NCBI RefSeq assembly: GCF_013041605.1
Contig: NZ_JABEQC010000012.1
Coordinates: 62,001 to 126,000, forward strand
DNA from: Vibrio plantisponsor
Lineage (GTDB): Bacteria > Pseudomonadota > Gammaproteobacteria > Enterobacterales > Vibrionaceae
DNA length: 64,000 bases
Direction: 5' to 3'
Position 1 is the stretch's first letter. Each line of letters begins with the position of its first letter. Positions 17,353 to 26,385 of the stretch are shown here, one piece after another. Both the position numbers and the translations under genes were made by a program. The notes under the pieces are model-generated. The model saw nothing but the letters and a program-made list of their open reading frames with translations, was not told where the DNA came from and ran no database searches.

Positions 17353-17910
17353 CTAGTCAAAGAGTTCAATAACTAACTTATTATCTTTGATAACCAGATT
17401 TGGCTCTGCTGATTTCAATAATGCCTGTTCAACTTTACTGCTGTCCAGTTTGTATACCGGATACTGTGATAATGCTGTGCCTATCATTGAAACGGCTGGT
17501 TTCAGTAGCTGCTTAATTTCAGGTGTCAGCAGTTGGCCTTCCTCATCAAAGCGGTCTAGACGCAGAGATTTCAAGAATATTTCACCTGTCTCTTTGTCAT
17601 ATTCTGGGACTGCGCTGAACTCTAAATCCAGTTCCAGCTTCTTCTCAGGTTGATTCCAGATTTGTACTTTGGCGGTGGTATTTGCGAGCACAGACACGCG
17701 ATCTGCATCGGCGCGGCCAATATTCACATCGAGATCGTGAATCGAAACAAAGGCATGCATAACATTTTGAACCCCAACAGATTGCTCGAAACTGACGTTA
17801 TCATGCAGATACTTGGTCATATCCTGCTCTGTCACGCTATAACTTGCACAACCCGCAAATGTCAGAGCGGCTAAAGGTAAAAGAAGTGATTTTAATGCTT
17901 TTTTGATCAT
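17353..17910 (-). CDS. DUF1439 lipoprotein
   Basis: 185-residue lipoprotein. The signal peptide ends in the lipobox LTFAGC, so Cys21 would be lipidated. The rest matches the DUF1439 family (E. coli YceB type), a tubular-lipid-binding-like fold of unknown job, with alternating strands such as HAFVSIHDLDVNIGRAD and KLELDLEFSAVPEYD. No Asp follows the lipid Cys, so outer-membrane sorting is expected. It lies 73 bases upstream of the GGDEF-EAL gene on the same strand and may be co-transcribed. Confidence 0.8.
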   Translation of the reverse strand: MIKKALKSLLLPLAALTFAGCASYSVTEQDMTKYLHDNVSFEQSVGVQNVMHAFVSIHDLDVNIGRADADRVSVLANTTAKVQIWNQPEKKLELDLEFSAVPEYDKETGEIFLKSLRLDRFDEEGQLLTPEIKQLLKPAVSMIGTALSQYPVYKLDSSKVEQALLKSAEPNLVIKDNKLVIELFD

Positions 17911-18148
17911 GGGCTTGGGCTCTTTTTATGCACGATAAATATAGCTATGGGAACATCATAGCGAATCATTTTGCACAACAATATGGGCGTTTTCTGATTC
18001 TGCATCATACTGTTTTGACTATCATAAGAGCAAAGTCTTGTTTGCTGACGCTGTCAAGCGGCGTCTTTAATAAATCACCGATTATGAACGAGTTGTACAA
18101 ACTTGATGGACTCCTGAGCCATATCAAAGGAATTGTGATCAAGGTCGC

Positions 18149-18154
18149 TATAAT
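18149..18154 (+). promoter_or_regulatory. Candidate -10 element before U32 gene
   Basis: A perfect TATAAT at 18149-18154, 35 bases before the TTG start; no good -35 hexamer at 17 bases, so only the -10 is claimed. The rest of the 278-base gap 17911-18188 shows no convincing gene. Confidence 0.4.
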
Positions 18155-18188
18155 TCTCTGCTCATATTGGCTGAGAGAGTAGTGTGGT

Positions 18189-20264
18189 TTGGGTTTTATA
18201 AAAGAGCAGTTTGAACTACTCGCCCCCGGAGGCGATTTAGATTCGATCAAAGCAGCAATTGCAGCTGGTGCAGACGCAGTTTACTGCGGACTGGATAGAT
18301 TTAATGCACGTAATCGAGCAACCAATATTACGCTTGATGTCCTTGAGGGTGTCATTGAACTTGCTCATCAACACAGCTGTAAGATATTTCTCACCCTCAA
18401 CATTGTTCTGCTTGAAAGTGAAATTCCATCCATTATTCGCTTGTTGACTCAGCTTAACGAGACTGAAGTCGATGGCGTTATTGTTCAGGACCTAGGTCTG
18501 GCATTTCTCATCAAACACTATTTCCCTAGCTTGGATATGCACGCCTCGACGCAGATGAACACTCACAATGAAGGGCAAATTAAGCTGCTGAGCAAACTCG
18601 GCTCTAGCCGTGTGAATTTATCCCGAGAGCTGGATATTGATGAAATCACCCATTTGGCGCAATATGGTCGAGAGCACAATGTAGCTATGGAAGTGTTTGT
18701 GCATGGCTCTTATTGTATTGGTTTCTCAGGTCTGTGTTATTTCAGCTCGGCACTAAACGGTGCATCCGGTAACCGTGGGCGTTGCAGTCAGCCTTGCCGT
18801 GACCAATATCAAACCACTCGCGCTGGTAACAATTATCCGCTGAACCTAAAAGACAACTCTGCTTACCAAGATATCGACGCGTTAGCCAAGGCAGGTGTCT
18901 ATTCACTGAAAGTGGAAGGGCGAATTAAAAAATCCCACTACGTGTACACAGTGGTTGATAACTGGCGCAAGCAAATTGATCAGTACTGCGAAACGGGTGA
19001 AATGCTCAGAGATATGTCTGAGCTTTATACTGTCTTTAACCGCGACTTTACCAATGGTTATCTTAAAGGTGATATCCATCGAGGCATGTACATTGATAAT
19101 CCGAGAAATTTCGCGGCGGCGCATTTTGCTTCTAAAAACGTAACTTCTAACGGTTTGGCATATAAAGAACTTGCCTCCACGAGTATTACGTCAGCTACTT
19201 CACAAGTAAAACAGCCAGTTAATGCGGATGCAGCCTTACAAGATGCTAAGAAGTTTATTTACGATCGCAACACCGATCTTATTCGTAAGGTCGATGCGAT
19301 TACTCAGGCAATGCCAATTACTGCTAATGCGAAGCGGAGCCTGAAAGGAAGCGGCTTTATAGCGGATATTCCTCTTCCTAAGTTAGATGCTAACGCAAAG
19401 TTAAACAGTAGTGCGAAGCTTTCGGTACTGATCGACAAAGTCAGTGATTTAGATTTAATTGAACAAGCCAGCGAAACAGAGTTTTTCTATCAAATTCCGG
19501 ATGCGCTCGAGCTTCAGTATCAAGAAGTTTTGGATGTGTTTACTCGCTATCCAAACCTAATCCCTTATTTTCCTGCGATATTAATTGGTGAGCATTACCA
19601 AGCTGCGTGTCGACTGCTTGAACACATCAAACCGAAATGGTTGGTCACCAATAACCTCGGTGTGGCTGAAGCCGCGCAGAGCAAGGGGTTACCTTGGGTA
19701 GCTGGGCCTCAACTTAACATCACTAACTCGCTGTCGTTACAGTGTGTTGATCAAGAGCTGAAAGGTCATGGTGCGTTTGTCTCCAATGAGCTGAGCGCTA
19801 AGCAGATGAAGCGATTAGTCAGACCGGAAGGTTTTAGATTGTTTTACAGCCTCTATCATCCGATTCATTTGATGACCAGCAGACAGTGCCTACTTATTCA
19901 AAGTATTGGTTGTAAGAAGCAAAGAATGAACAAAGGCTGCATGAAACGATGTGAGAAAAGTGCATCAATCATCAGCCTAAAAGGGCAATCTCATGTCATT
20001 CACAAGCAGCGAGGCAATCACAATTGCCTGTTTGGCAACGAGAACTTCCTAAACTTAGATTTGCTGAGGGATGTACCGAATGTGTTCACCGACATCATGA
20101 TTGACCTGCGTGACATCCCTACTCATACCAAATGGGCTGTGAGTAAATCAGAGTTGATTGAGCTGTTTAAGCAAGCTATCAATCGGGATGAAGCCGCGCA
20201 GCAAGCGTTGTCATCAAACATTATAGGCACAACAAACAAGCAGTATTTAAAAGGTTTGAACTAA
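18189..20264 (+). CDS. Peptidase U32 family protein (RlhA/YdcP-like)
   Basis: 691-residue U32-family protein. Family members in E. coli are not proteases but iron-sulfur RNA hydroxylases (RlhA, TrhP) or ubiquinone hydroxylation factors. The U32 core occupies about residues 8-260: ELLAPGGDLDSIKAAIAAGA, ADAVYCGL, HASTQMN, and the cluster HGSYC..GLC, GRCSQPC giving Cys176, Cys183, Cys199 and Cys203, as needed for a 4Fe-4S cluster. A second Cys group (575, 584, 588, 613) lies in the C-terminal third, which does not resemble RlhA. TTG at 18189 must be the start, as a stop lies three codons upstream and no ATG or GTG intervenes. Substrate not assigned. Confidence 0.78.
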   Translation: MGFIKEQFELLAPGGDLDSIKAAIAAGADAVYCGLDRFNARNRATNITLDVLEGVIELAHQHSCKIFLTLNIVLLESEIPSIIRLLTQLNETEVDGVIVQDLGLAFLIKHYFPSLDMHASTQMNTHNEGQIKLLSKLGSSRVNLSRELDIDEITHLAQYGREHNVAMEVFVHGSYCIGFSGLCYFSSALNGASGNRGRCSQPCRDQYQTTRAGNNYPLNLKDNSAYQDIDALAKAGVYSLKVEGRIKKSHYVYTVVDNWRKQIDQYCETGEMLRDMSELYTVFNRDFTNGYLKGDIHRGMYIDNPRNFAAAHFASKNVTSNGLAYKELASTSITSATSQVKQPVNADAALQDAKKFIYDRNTDLIRKVDAITQAMPITANAKRSLKGSGFIADIPLPKLDANAKLNSSAKLSVLIDKVSDLDLIEQASETEFFYQIPDALELQYQEVLDVFTRYPNLIPYFPAILIGEHYQAACRLLEHIKPKWLVTNNLGVAEAAQSKGLPWVAGPQLNITNSLSLQCVDQELKGHGAFVSNELSAKQMKRLVRPEGFRLFYSLYHPIHLMTSRQCLLIQSIGCKKQRMNKGCMKRCEKSASIISLKGQSHVIHKQRGNHNCLFGNENFLNLDLLRDVPNVFTDIMIDLRDIPTHTKWAVSKSELIELFKQAINRDEAAQQALSSNIIGTTNKQYLKGLN

Positions 20265-20289
20265 CGTCGGTTAGTCGGTTAGGAGAGAA

Positions 20290-20320
20290 GGGCAAACTTG
20301 TTGCGGTTTGCCCATTTCTT
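20290..20320 (+). terminator. Intrinsic terminator of U32 gene
   Basis: GGGCAAAC (20290-20297) pairs with GTTTGCCC (20306-20313) over an eight-base loop, followed by ATTTCTTTT. It separates the convergent U32 and response-regulator genes. Confidence 0.75.
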
Positions 20321-20326
20321 TTGGTA

Positions 20327-21247
20327 CTACGACTTTTCCAACACCCTTATCGACATACTCACCGCTGACGTGCGGTTATCGACTTCCAGCTTCTTATAAA
20401 TCTGCTCAAGATGTTTGTTCACCGTGCGCGGGCTCATATCGAGTATCTGCGCAATCTCCCAGTTTGTTTTGCCGAAAGAGAGCCAATAGAGAACCTGAGA
20501 TTCGCGCTTGGTGATGTTAAACACTTCGCGTAAGTCATCTTCGGTTCCTGCTTGTTTAGGAACGTTGACTCGAATCAGAACATGGGTATTGCTGTCATTG
20601 CCAGCAAAGGTTGCTTCGAGAGGCGAGTCAAACTGGGTAATGGACAATGGCGCAGAAGTATCACCACTGTTGAGCCATAGAGCGATGTCGGTTTGGATTT
20701 GTGACCAAGTATGCGCAATGTCCTGCGTGCTGTCCGTGCGACGACTAATGTCGCACAACAGTTCCTGCGCGTGGGGTGTTGCCCATTCCAAATCGCCGTT
20801 TTTTGAGACACAGAATATAAATTGCCCAGCGTAATCCAACGCGGCTTGCGCAGATTTAGCCATGCGTGCGTTATGGCTGTGAACGCGAATACGAGCGAGC
20901 ACTTCAGCCGGAACCACTGGTTTAGTGATGTAATCTACTCCGCCTGCTTCAAACCCTTTGATGACGTGTTTGGAGTCATTTAACCCCGTCATAAAAATGA
21001 TAGGAATCGCTGGCAAGCGTTCCTTTAACTTCAAGCAGGTATCGAAGCCGTCCAATACGGGCATAACGGCGTCAAGCAAGATGACGTCTGGCTGGATTTT
21101 TTCCACTATCGATAGCGCCTGATGACCGTCCAGTGCGACCAGTACGGTAAGGCCTGCTTCATTGAGAGTTGCATTTAACATTCCCAATGATTCAGGAGAG
21201 TCATCGACCACTAATACGATGATGTTTTTCGCTGAGAAACCGTTCAT
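20327..21247 (-). CDS. Response regulator, REC - PAS-like - LuxR HTH
   Basis: 306-residue transcriptional response regulator. The receiver domain (about 8-125) has VVDDS, phospho-acceptor Asp59 in ILLDAVMP, and Lys109 in YITKP. A middle segment (about 130-235) starting AGQFIFCVSKNGDLEW looks like a small PAS fold. The C terminus (about 240-300) is a LuxR-type helix-turn-helix with ITKRESQVLYWLSFGKTNWE and MSPRTVNKHLEQIYKKL. It overlaps the permease-kinase by four bases (ATGA), so the two are partners. The divergent urtA promoter is the obvious target, by inference. Confidence 0.9.
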   Translation of the reverse strand: MNGFSAKNIIVLVVDDSPESLGMLNATLNEAGLTVLVALDGHQALSIVEKIQPDVILLDAVMPVLDGFDTCLKLKERLPAIPIIFMTGLNDSKHVIKGFEAGGVDYITKPVVPAEVLARIRVHSHNARMAKSAQAALDYAGQFIFCVSKNGDLEWATPHAQELLCDISRRTDSTQDIAHTWSQIQTDIALWLNSGDTSAPLSITQFDSPLEATFAGNDSNTHVLIRVNVPKQAGTEDDLREVFNITKRESQVLYWLSFGKTNWEIAQILDMSPRTVNKHLEQIYKKLEVDNRTSAVSMSIRVLEKS

Positions 21248-24200
21248 GAATCTATTAATCCATTAATATGTTCGACGATGTTTGCGAAGCGGCAATGGTG
21301 CGCTTCTTCTCGCATGGTATTGATAAATTTAGTGCCTTGATGCCCGTTATTTTCTAGCTGGTCGAGCAGGTCACTGAATGCAGACATAAAGCCTATCTCT
21401 GCATAACTTTTAAGTTTAGAAAGCTCTTGGCTATTCGGATAAAAATCAGGAGTTTCACGGTGACTTTTTTCCTTCTCTTCCTGATAAATCCAATCAAGAC
21501 CCAATAATTGACTGAGCTTACCAAGCAATAGCGGAAGAGAAACCGGCTTGGTCAGATAGCCATTGTGGTAGCTGTGAAGCTGATTATTGGTTTCCAACTC
21601 CTGAATATTGGCAGAGAGCATAAGGATCGGTTGATAGTAATGCTTTTGACGCAGTTTAATCGCCAGTTGCCATCCATTCACTTGCGGCATAAAAATATCC
21701 AGCATGAAAAGGTCGATGGCTCTGCTTGCCGCGAGTTCTAAGGCAGCTTCCGCAGAGTTGGCTTGCAGGACATTAAAACCGAGTGGGCTTAGGATGTTGC
21801 TGATCAGTATGCGTTGGTCATCAATATCATCCACTACCAAAATGGTTTTCTTAGCGCCTTTATAGCCTGTCACATCAAGATTGGTCAGTTCTGGTTCATT
21901 GAGATAGTCATTTACCTCGGAAAGCATCATTTTCAGAGTAAAGGTACTGCCTTTGCCTTTTTCACTAATACATTCAATTTCACCACCCATCAAATCTGCC
22001 AATGCATTGGAGATAGTGAGACCTAACCCTGTGCCGCTAATGTGCTTAGTAGTATCTGACTGAATACGTTCAAATGGGCGGAAAATCAGTTGTTGTTCGT
22101 CTTGTGAAATACCAATCCCCGTGTCTTCAACGCTAAAACGTGCCACCTGGTTTCGATATGTGACGGAGAAGTGTACATGCCCAGCTTCGGTGTATTTCAC
22201 CGCATTATTGAGCATATTGATCAGGATCTGTCTTAGCCTCTGTTTATCGGCGGTGATAAAAATTGGCAGATGGCTGGCAACACTGTACTGGAAGGCAAGA
22301 TTCTTTTGCTCCGCCTGCATACGAAACATTTCTACCAGTTGTTGCAGTAAAGAATGAAGATTAAAGGCATCCCGATGCAGCTCCAGTCGTCCCGCTTCTA
22401 TTTTTGAAATCTCCAACAGGCTTTCTAGCAAATCACCAAGATGTTTACCATTTCGCTCCAATGTTTCTGCATATTGGCGTTTTTTCGGACTCAACTCTTT
22501 ATCGTTACTGAGTAACTGGGCATACCCAAGCAACACATTAAGTGGTGTTCTCAGTTCATGACTTAGCCCCGCCAAATAGCGACTTTTCGCATCGTTAGCG
22601 TTTTCCGCTTTTTTCTTTGCCCGTTCAAGTTCGAGCGAGGTTTTTTCGTGCGCGGTAATTTCATCAGAAAGCAAGTTGGTGTGAGCCTGAAGCTCTTTCA
22701 TTGCAAGGCTGCTGCTGCTTCTGGCTAATACAAATAGCCAGCTAATAATACCGATTGGAATCAGCAACAGAGCGAACGCTTTAAACAGACTGATAGAGAG
22801 CGCGTTCATCTTGGTCGGATCTAGGCTTGGCACCTGACTGTATGCCAGAGCCAAAATTGCACCGATGGATAAACTCATTAATCCCATTACCATGACAAAT
22901 TGGCTGATAGAAGAGGAGAGTTTGTTTATCCAAGACAAAGGTAAATAAGGCTCTAAGGTGTGTTTGACTTGAGCATGGAAGGTCGCTTGCGGACGGCACT
23001 TATCATGGCAGCGAACATCAAGTGAGCAACAAAGCGAACAAATATGCCCTTGATAAGCGGGGCACATCGCCATGTCTTCTTCTTCAAATGTGTGTTGGCA
23101 AACCACACACTCGTGTTCTTGATGTCCATGGTGAACAATGATTTCGTCGTGGACTAAGTAGTAGCGACTGCGTGTCGCGAGTGCAATTAATGGCGCTGTG
23201 ATAAACGGCAATATGAACGATAGGTATGAGGCGAAGGCTTTGATCACATCATTAAACAGACCAAAGTGAGCCGCGAATCCAAACAAGGAGGCAAGGATCA
23301 TTGAACCTAAGCCAACAGGGTTAATGTCGTAGAGCTTTGAGCGTTTAAATTCGATGTGTTTGGGGCTAAGACCGAGCGGTTTGTTGATGGCTAAATCGGC
23401 GACGATTGTACCAATCCAAGAAAGCACCAAAACCGAATAGATTTGCAGCGTTTGTTCAATGAGCTGATAGACACCAAGCTCCATCAAGAGCAGAGCAATC
23501 AGTACGTTGAAGATCATCCATACCACTCGACCGGGGTGGTGATGAGTTAAACGTGAGAAGAAATTCGACCAAGCCAGAGAGCCCGCATAGGCATTGGCAA
23601 CGTTAATTTTCAACTGGGAAATGATGACAAACAAACCCGCGCAGATAAGGGCAAGTTTGGTATTGTCCGTCATGTAACCAAACACATTCACATACATATG
23701 AGCTGGGTCACCAGCCAGATCTGGCGCAATACCGTGGCTGATAGCGAGCCACGCCAAGAAACTGCCTAAGGCAATTTTCAACGCGCCAAACAACATCCAA
23801 CCGGGTCCACCAATCAGCATCGCTGCCCACCAACGCAGTTTAGTGGAAGGGGTCTGTGCGGGCAGAAAGCGCAGAAAATCGACCTGTTCACCAATTTGCG
23901 CCACAACCGAAAGCAGTACTGCCGATGCAGCGCCAAACAACATCCAGTCGAACTCAGGGCTGTGTCCAACTAAACCACCGTAGGAGAGCCATTGGTCAAT
24001 TTGACTGTCTGGGTGAGTAAAAACGAAGAACAGGGGAATGAGCTGCATCGCAAGCCAAAGCGGCTGCGACCACATCTGAAACCGTCCGATATTGGAAATA
24101 CCCAAAGCAACCAGAGGAATCACAATCACCGCGCTGATGATGTATCCCCAAAACACTGGAATACCAAACAACAGTTCTATTGCCATCGACATAATGGCGG

Positions 24201-24591
24201 CTTCGAGGGCAAAAAAGATAAAGGTGAACGAAGCGTAGATGAGCGACACTATGGTTGAGCCAATATAGCCAAACCCCGCACCTCGGCTGAGAAGATCCGC
24301 ATCAACACCGTATTTGGCAGCGTAGTAACAGATAGGTATGCCACTTAGAACGACCACCAGAGAAACACCGACTATCGCCCAAAGTGAGTTGATAACACCG
24401 TAGTTTAGGGTGATGGTTCCGCCGATGGCTTCAAGCACCAGAAACGAAACAATGCCTAAAGCGGTATTGGCTATCCAGCTTGCTGACCATTTCCTTGCGC
24501 GTTTTGCGGTAAAACGCAGCGCAAAATCTTCCAGTAATTCGTTCCCGACGAGGGTGTTATAACGCCTGCGCGTTATTGGGACTTTCTGCAT
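21244..24591 (-). CDS. Hybrid histidine kinase with NCS1-type permease sensor
   Basis: 1115 residues. Residues about 20-480 are a complete NCS1-like (nucleobase/allantoin cation symporter) permease of some twelve helices, with YGVDADLLSRGAGFGYIGS matching the family's R..FG motif. Residues 485-535 hold eight cysteines (495, 498, 510, 518, 521, 522, 528, 532). Two further helices (about 560-582 and 603-623) precede a coiled coil, then HisKA with His678 in AGLSHELRTPLN, HATPase with Asn795, DTGIGI and GTGLGL, and a receiver with Asp965 and Lys1015. No clear phosphotransfer domain follows. The plan recalls CbrA, which uses an SSS permease. Being divergent from urtABCDE it probably senses urea or a ureide; ligand and transport activity are unproven. 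Confidence 0.93.
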   Translation of the reverse strand: MQKVPITRRRYNTLVGNELLEDFALRFTAKRARKWSASWIANTALGIVSFLVLEAIGGTITLNYGVINSLWAIVGVSLVVVLSGIPICYYAAKYGVDADLLSRGAGFGYIGSTIVSLIYASFTFIFFALEAAIMSMAIELLFGIPVFWGYIISAVIVIPLVALGISNIGRFQMWSQPLWLAMQLIPLFFVFTHPDSQIDQWLSYGGLVGHSPEFDWMLFGAASAVLLSVVAQIGEQVDFLRFLPAQTPSTKLRWWAAMLIGGPGWMLFGALKIALGSFLAWLAISHGIAPDLAGDPAHMYVNVFGYMTDNTKLALICAGLFVIISQLKINVANAYAGSLAWSNFFSRLTHHHPGRVVWMIFNVLIALLLMELGVYQLIEQTLQIYSVLVLSWIGTIVADLAINKPLGLSPKHIEFKRSKLYDINPVGLGSMILASLFGFAAHFGLFNDVIKAFASYLSFILPFITAPLIALATRSRYYLVHDEIIVHHGHQEHECVVCQHTFEEEDMAMCPAYQGHICSLCCSLDVRCHDKCRPQATFHAQVKHTLEPYLPLSWINKLSSSISQFVMVMGLMSLSIGAILALAYSQVPSLDPTKMNALSISLFKAFALLLIPIGIISWLFVLARSSSSLAMKELQAHTNLLSDEITAHEKTSLELERAKKKAENANDAKSRYLAGLSHELRTPLNVLLGYAQLLSNDKELSPKKRQYAETLERNGKHLGDLLESLLEISKIEAGRLELHRDAFNLHSLLQQLVEMFRMQAEQKNLAFQYSVASHLPIFITADKQRLRQILINMLNNAVKYTEAGHVHFSVTYRNQVARFSVEDTGIGISQDEQQLIFRPFERIQSDTTKHISGTGLGLTISNALADLMGGEIECISEKGKGSTFTLKMMLSEVNDYLNEPELTNLDVTGYKGAKKTILVVDDIDDQRILISNILSPLGFNVLQANSAEAALELAASRAIDLFMLDIFMPQVNGWQLAIKLRQKHYYQPILMLSANIQELETNNQLHSYHNGYLTKPVSLPLLLGKLSQLLGLDWIYQEEKEKSHRETPDFYPNSQELSKLKSYAEIGFMSAFSDLLDQLENNGHQGTKFINTMREEAHHCRFANIVEHINGLIDS

Positions 24592-24962
24592 CTCATTGTC
24601 TCTTCATCCTTAAAGTTCTTACCTGCACTCCTTGCAAGTATCGAATTTTCGCAGTGGTTCGCTTAGTTAACCTTACCTTCGAATGAAGTTTTTATCTTCC
24701 ATTTTAGAGCGAAAGTAATGGGTTTTTTAAGCTATCGGGTTCTTGGGTTATGGCTTTCTTTATATCCTGCACGCGCGAGTATAGCCCGATTTTACTCATT
24801 GCTATATGCGTAGTTTAACGTAGTTAAAGTGCGCAATATGCGCATACCCCTAACTCTTTATCTCACCGATACTTTTCCGGAGCTTGTTCCTGATGTTGCG
24901 ATTTTGAGCCTGCATCTGGGGGCGTAAGTTTGGACCATTTATTAATCAAGGGAAGATGAAGA
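24592..24962. promoter_or_regulatory. Divergent control region, sensor kinase / urtA
   Basis: 371-base gap. Two adjacent dyads share the same 6-3-6 layout: TTTAAC-GTA-GTTAAA at 24814-24828 and TGCGCA-ATA-TGCGCA at 24830-24844, ending about 119 bases before urtA. GTAGTTTAA / GTAGTTAAA also read as a direct repeat at 24811-24828. These are candidate sites for the LuxR-type regulator. I found no convincing sigma-54 promoter (GG-N10-GC) despite looking for one. The remainder holds no ORF that I would call. Confidence 0.55.
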
Positions 24963-26237
24963 ATGAAACGGAAACTCCTCTCCACCGCAGTACTAGCAGC
25001 AACCATACTCAGTGCTCATGCCTATGCAGCAGACACTATCAAAGTCGGTGTGTTGCACTCATTGTCGGGTACTATGGCAATCAGTGAAACCACACTTAAA
25101 GATACGATGTTGATGCTGATTGATGAGCAGAACAAAAAGGGTGGTCTGCTTGGTAAAAAGCTAGAGCCTGTGGTTGTTGACCCAGCGTCTAACTGGCCTC
25201 TATTTGCGGAAAAAGCGCGCGAATTGATTTCAAAAGACAAAGTATCAGCAGTATTTGGTTGCTGGACTTCAGTATCTCGTAAATCTGTACTGCCAGTATT
25301 TGAAGAGTTGAACAGCATTCTGTTCTACCCAGTTCAATACGAAGGTGAAGAATCTTCGAAAAACGTGTTCTACACAGGTGCTGCGCCAAACCAACAGGCA
25401 ATTCCAGCCGTTGATTACTTGATGGATCAAGGTGTGAAACGTTGGGTTCTTGCAGGTACGGACTATGTTTACCCACGTACTACCAACAAAATCCTTGAAG
25501 CCTATTTGAAAGACAAGGGTGTGGCAGCTTCTGACATCATGATCAACTACACGCCTTTCGGTCACTCTGATTGGCAGTCTATCGTTTCTGATATTAAAAA
25601 ATTTGGCTCAGCGGGTAAGAAAACCGCGGTGGTTTCTACCGTCAATGGCGACGCAAACGTACCTTTCTACAAAGAGTTGGGTAACCAAGGCGTAACAGCA
25701 GACCAAATTCCAGTGGTGGCATTCTCTGTGGGTGAAGAAGAACTTTCAGGTATGGATACTGCTCCACTTGTCGGTCACTTAGCAGCGTGGAACTACTTCG
25801 AAAGCGTGGATTCACAAGCGAACGAAGAGTTCATCGAAGCGTGGCACAAGTTTACTAAAGACGACAAACGCACCACGAACGACCCAATGGAAGCGACTTA
25901 CATCGGTTTCAACATGTGGGTGAAAGCGGTTGAAGCGGCAGGTACAACAGATCCAACAGCCGTGCAAAACGCACTGATTGGTACGTCTGTTCCTAACCTT
26001 TCAGGCGGTTACTCAACCATGATGCCTAACCACCACATCACTAAACCTGTTCTGATTGGCGAAATCCAAGATGACGGTCAGTTCCAAACTGTTTGGGAAA
26101 CGGCTGGTTTGGTTGCGGGTGATGCATGGTCTGATTTCTTACCGGGTTCTAAAGACCTGATTTCAGATTGGCGCGCACCACTTAGCTGCGGTAACTACAA
26201 CGTTAAAACAGGTAAATGTTCTGGTCAGAACTTCTAA
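24963..26237 (+). CDS. urtA: Urea ABC transporter substrate-binding protein UrtA
   Basis: 424-residue periplasmic binding protein of the branched-chain-amino-acid/amide class that captures urea. A signal peptide of about 22 residues ends at AYA-AD. The mature protein opens with IKVGVLHSLSGTMAISE and contains GCWTSVSRKSVLPVFEE and FYPVQYEGEESS, which follow the UrtA pattern rather than the LivJ or amide-binding AmiC type. First gene of urtABCDE; a 148-base gap with a stable hairpin separates it from urtB, as often found where the binding protein is made in excess. Confidence 0.95.
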   Translation: MKRKLLSTAVLAATILSAHAYAADTIKVGVLHSLSGTMAISETTLKDTMLMLIDEQNKKGGLLGKKLEPVVVDPASNWPLFAEKARELISKDKVSAVFGCWTSVSRKSVLPVFEELNSILFYPVQYEGEESSKNVFYTGAAPNQQAIPAVDYLMDQGVKRWVLAGTDYVYPRTTNKILEAYLKDKGVAASDIMINYTPFGHSDWQSIVSDIKKFGSAGKKTAVVSTVNGDANVPFYKELGNQGVTADQIPVVAFSVGEEELSGMDTAPLVGHLAAWNYFESVDSQANEEFIEAWHKFTKDDKRTTNDPMEATYIGFNMWVKAVEAAGTTDPTAVQNALIGTSVPNLSGGYSTMMPNHHITKPVLIGEIQDDGQFQTVWETAGLVAGDAWSDFLPGSKDLISDWRAPLSCGNYNVKTGKCSGQNF

Positions 26238-26290
26238 TTCGTAACACAGACCTTCCTGCTGTTTTACGACATTAGACTGATGCAACGAAA

Positions 26291-26315
26291 TAAGTGGGTG
26301 CGAAAGCCCCACTTA
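26291..26315 (+). other. Hairpin between urtA and urtB, GNRA loop
   Basis: TAAGTGGG (26291-26298) pairs with CCCACTTA (26308-26315); inside, GC-GAAA-GC forms a GNRA tetraloop. No T run follows, so it looks like a 3'-end stabiliser for the urtA message or a weak attenuator rather than a full terminator. Confidence 0.65.
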
Positions 26316-26385
26316 TCCTCTGCTTGATAAAGCAAGAAATGGATTTTAGAGGCTGGGCTAATAGCCGAGTCAGAAAGGGTTACTC

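Noticed and set aside
17928-18182. 84-codon plus-strand frame upstream of the U32 gene
   Set aside because: No family feel, no good ribosome site, and it covers the likely -10 element of the U32 gene.
24592-24962. Possible sigma-54 promoter before urtA
   Set aside because: Expected for nitrogen genes, but no GG-N10-GC element with good flanks could be found.
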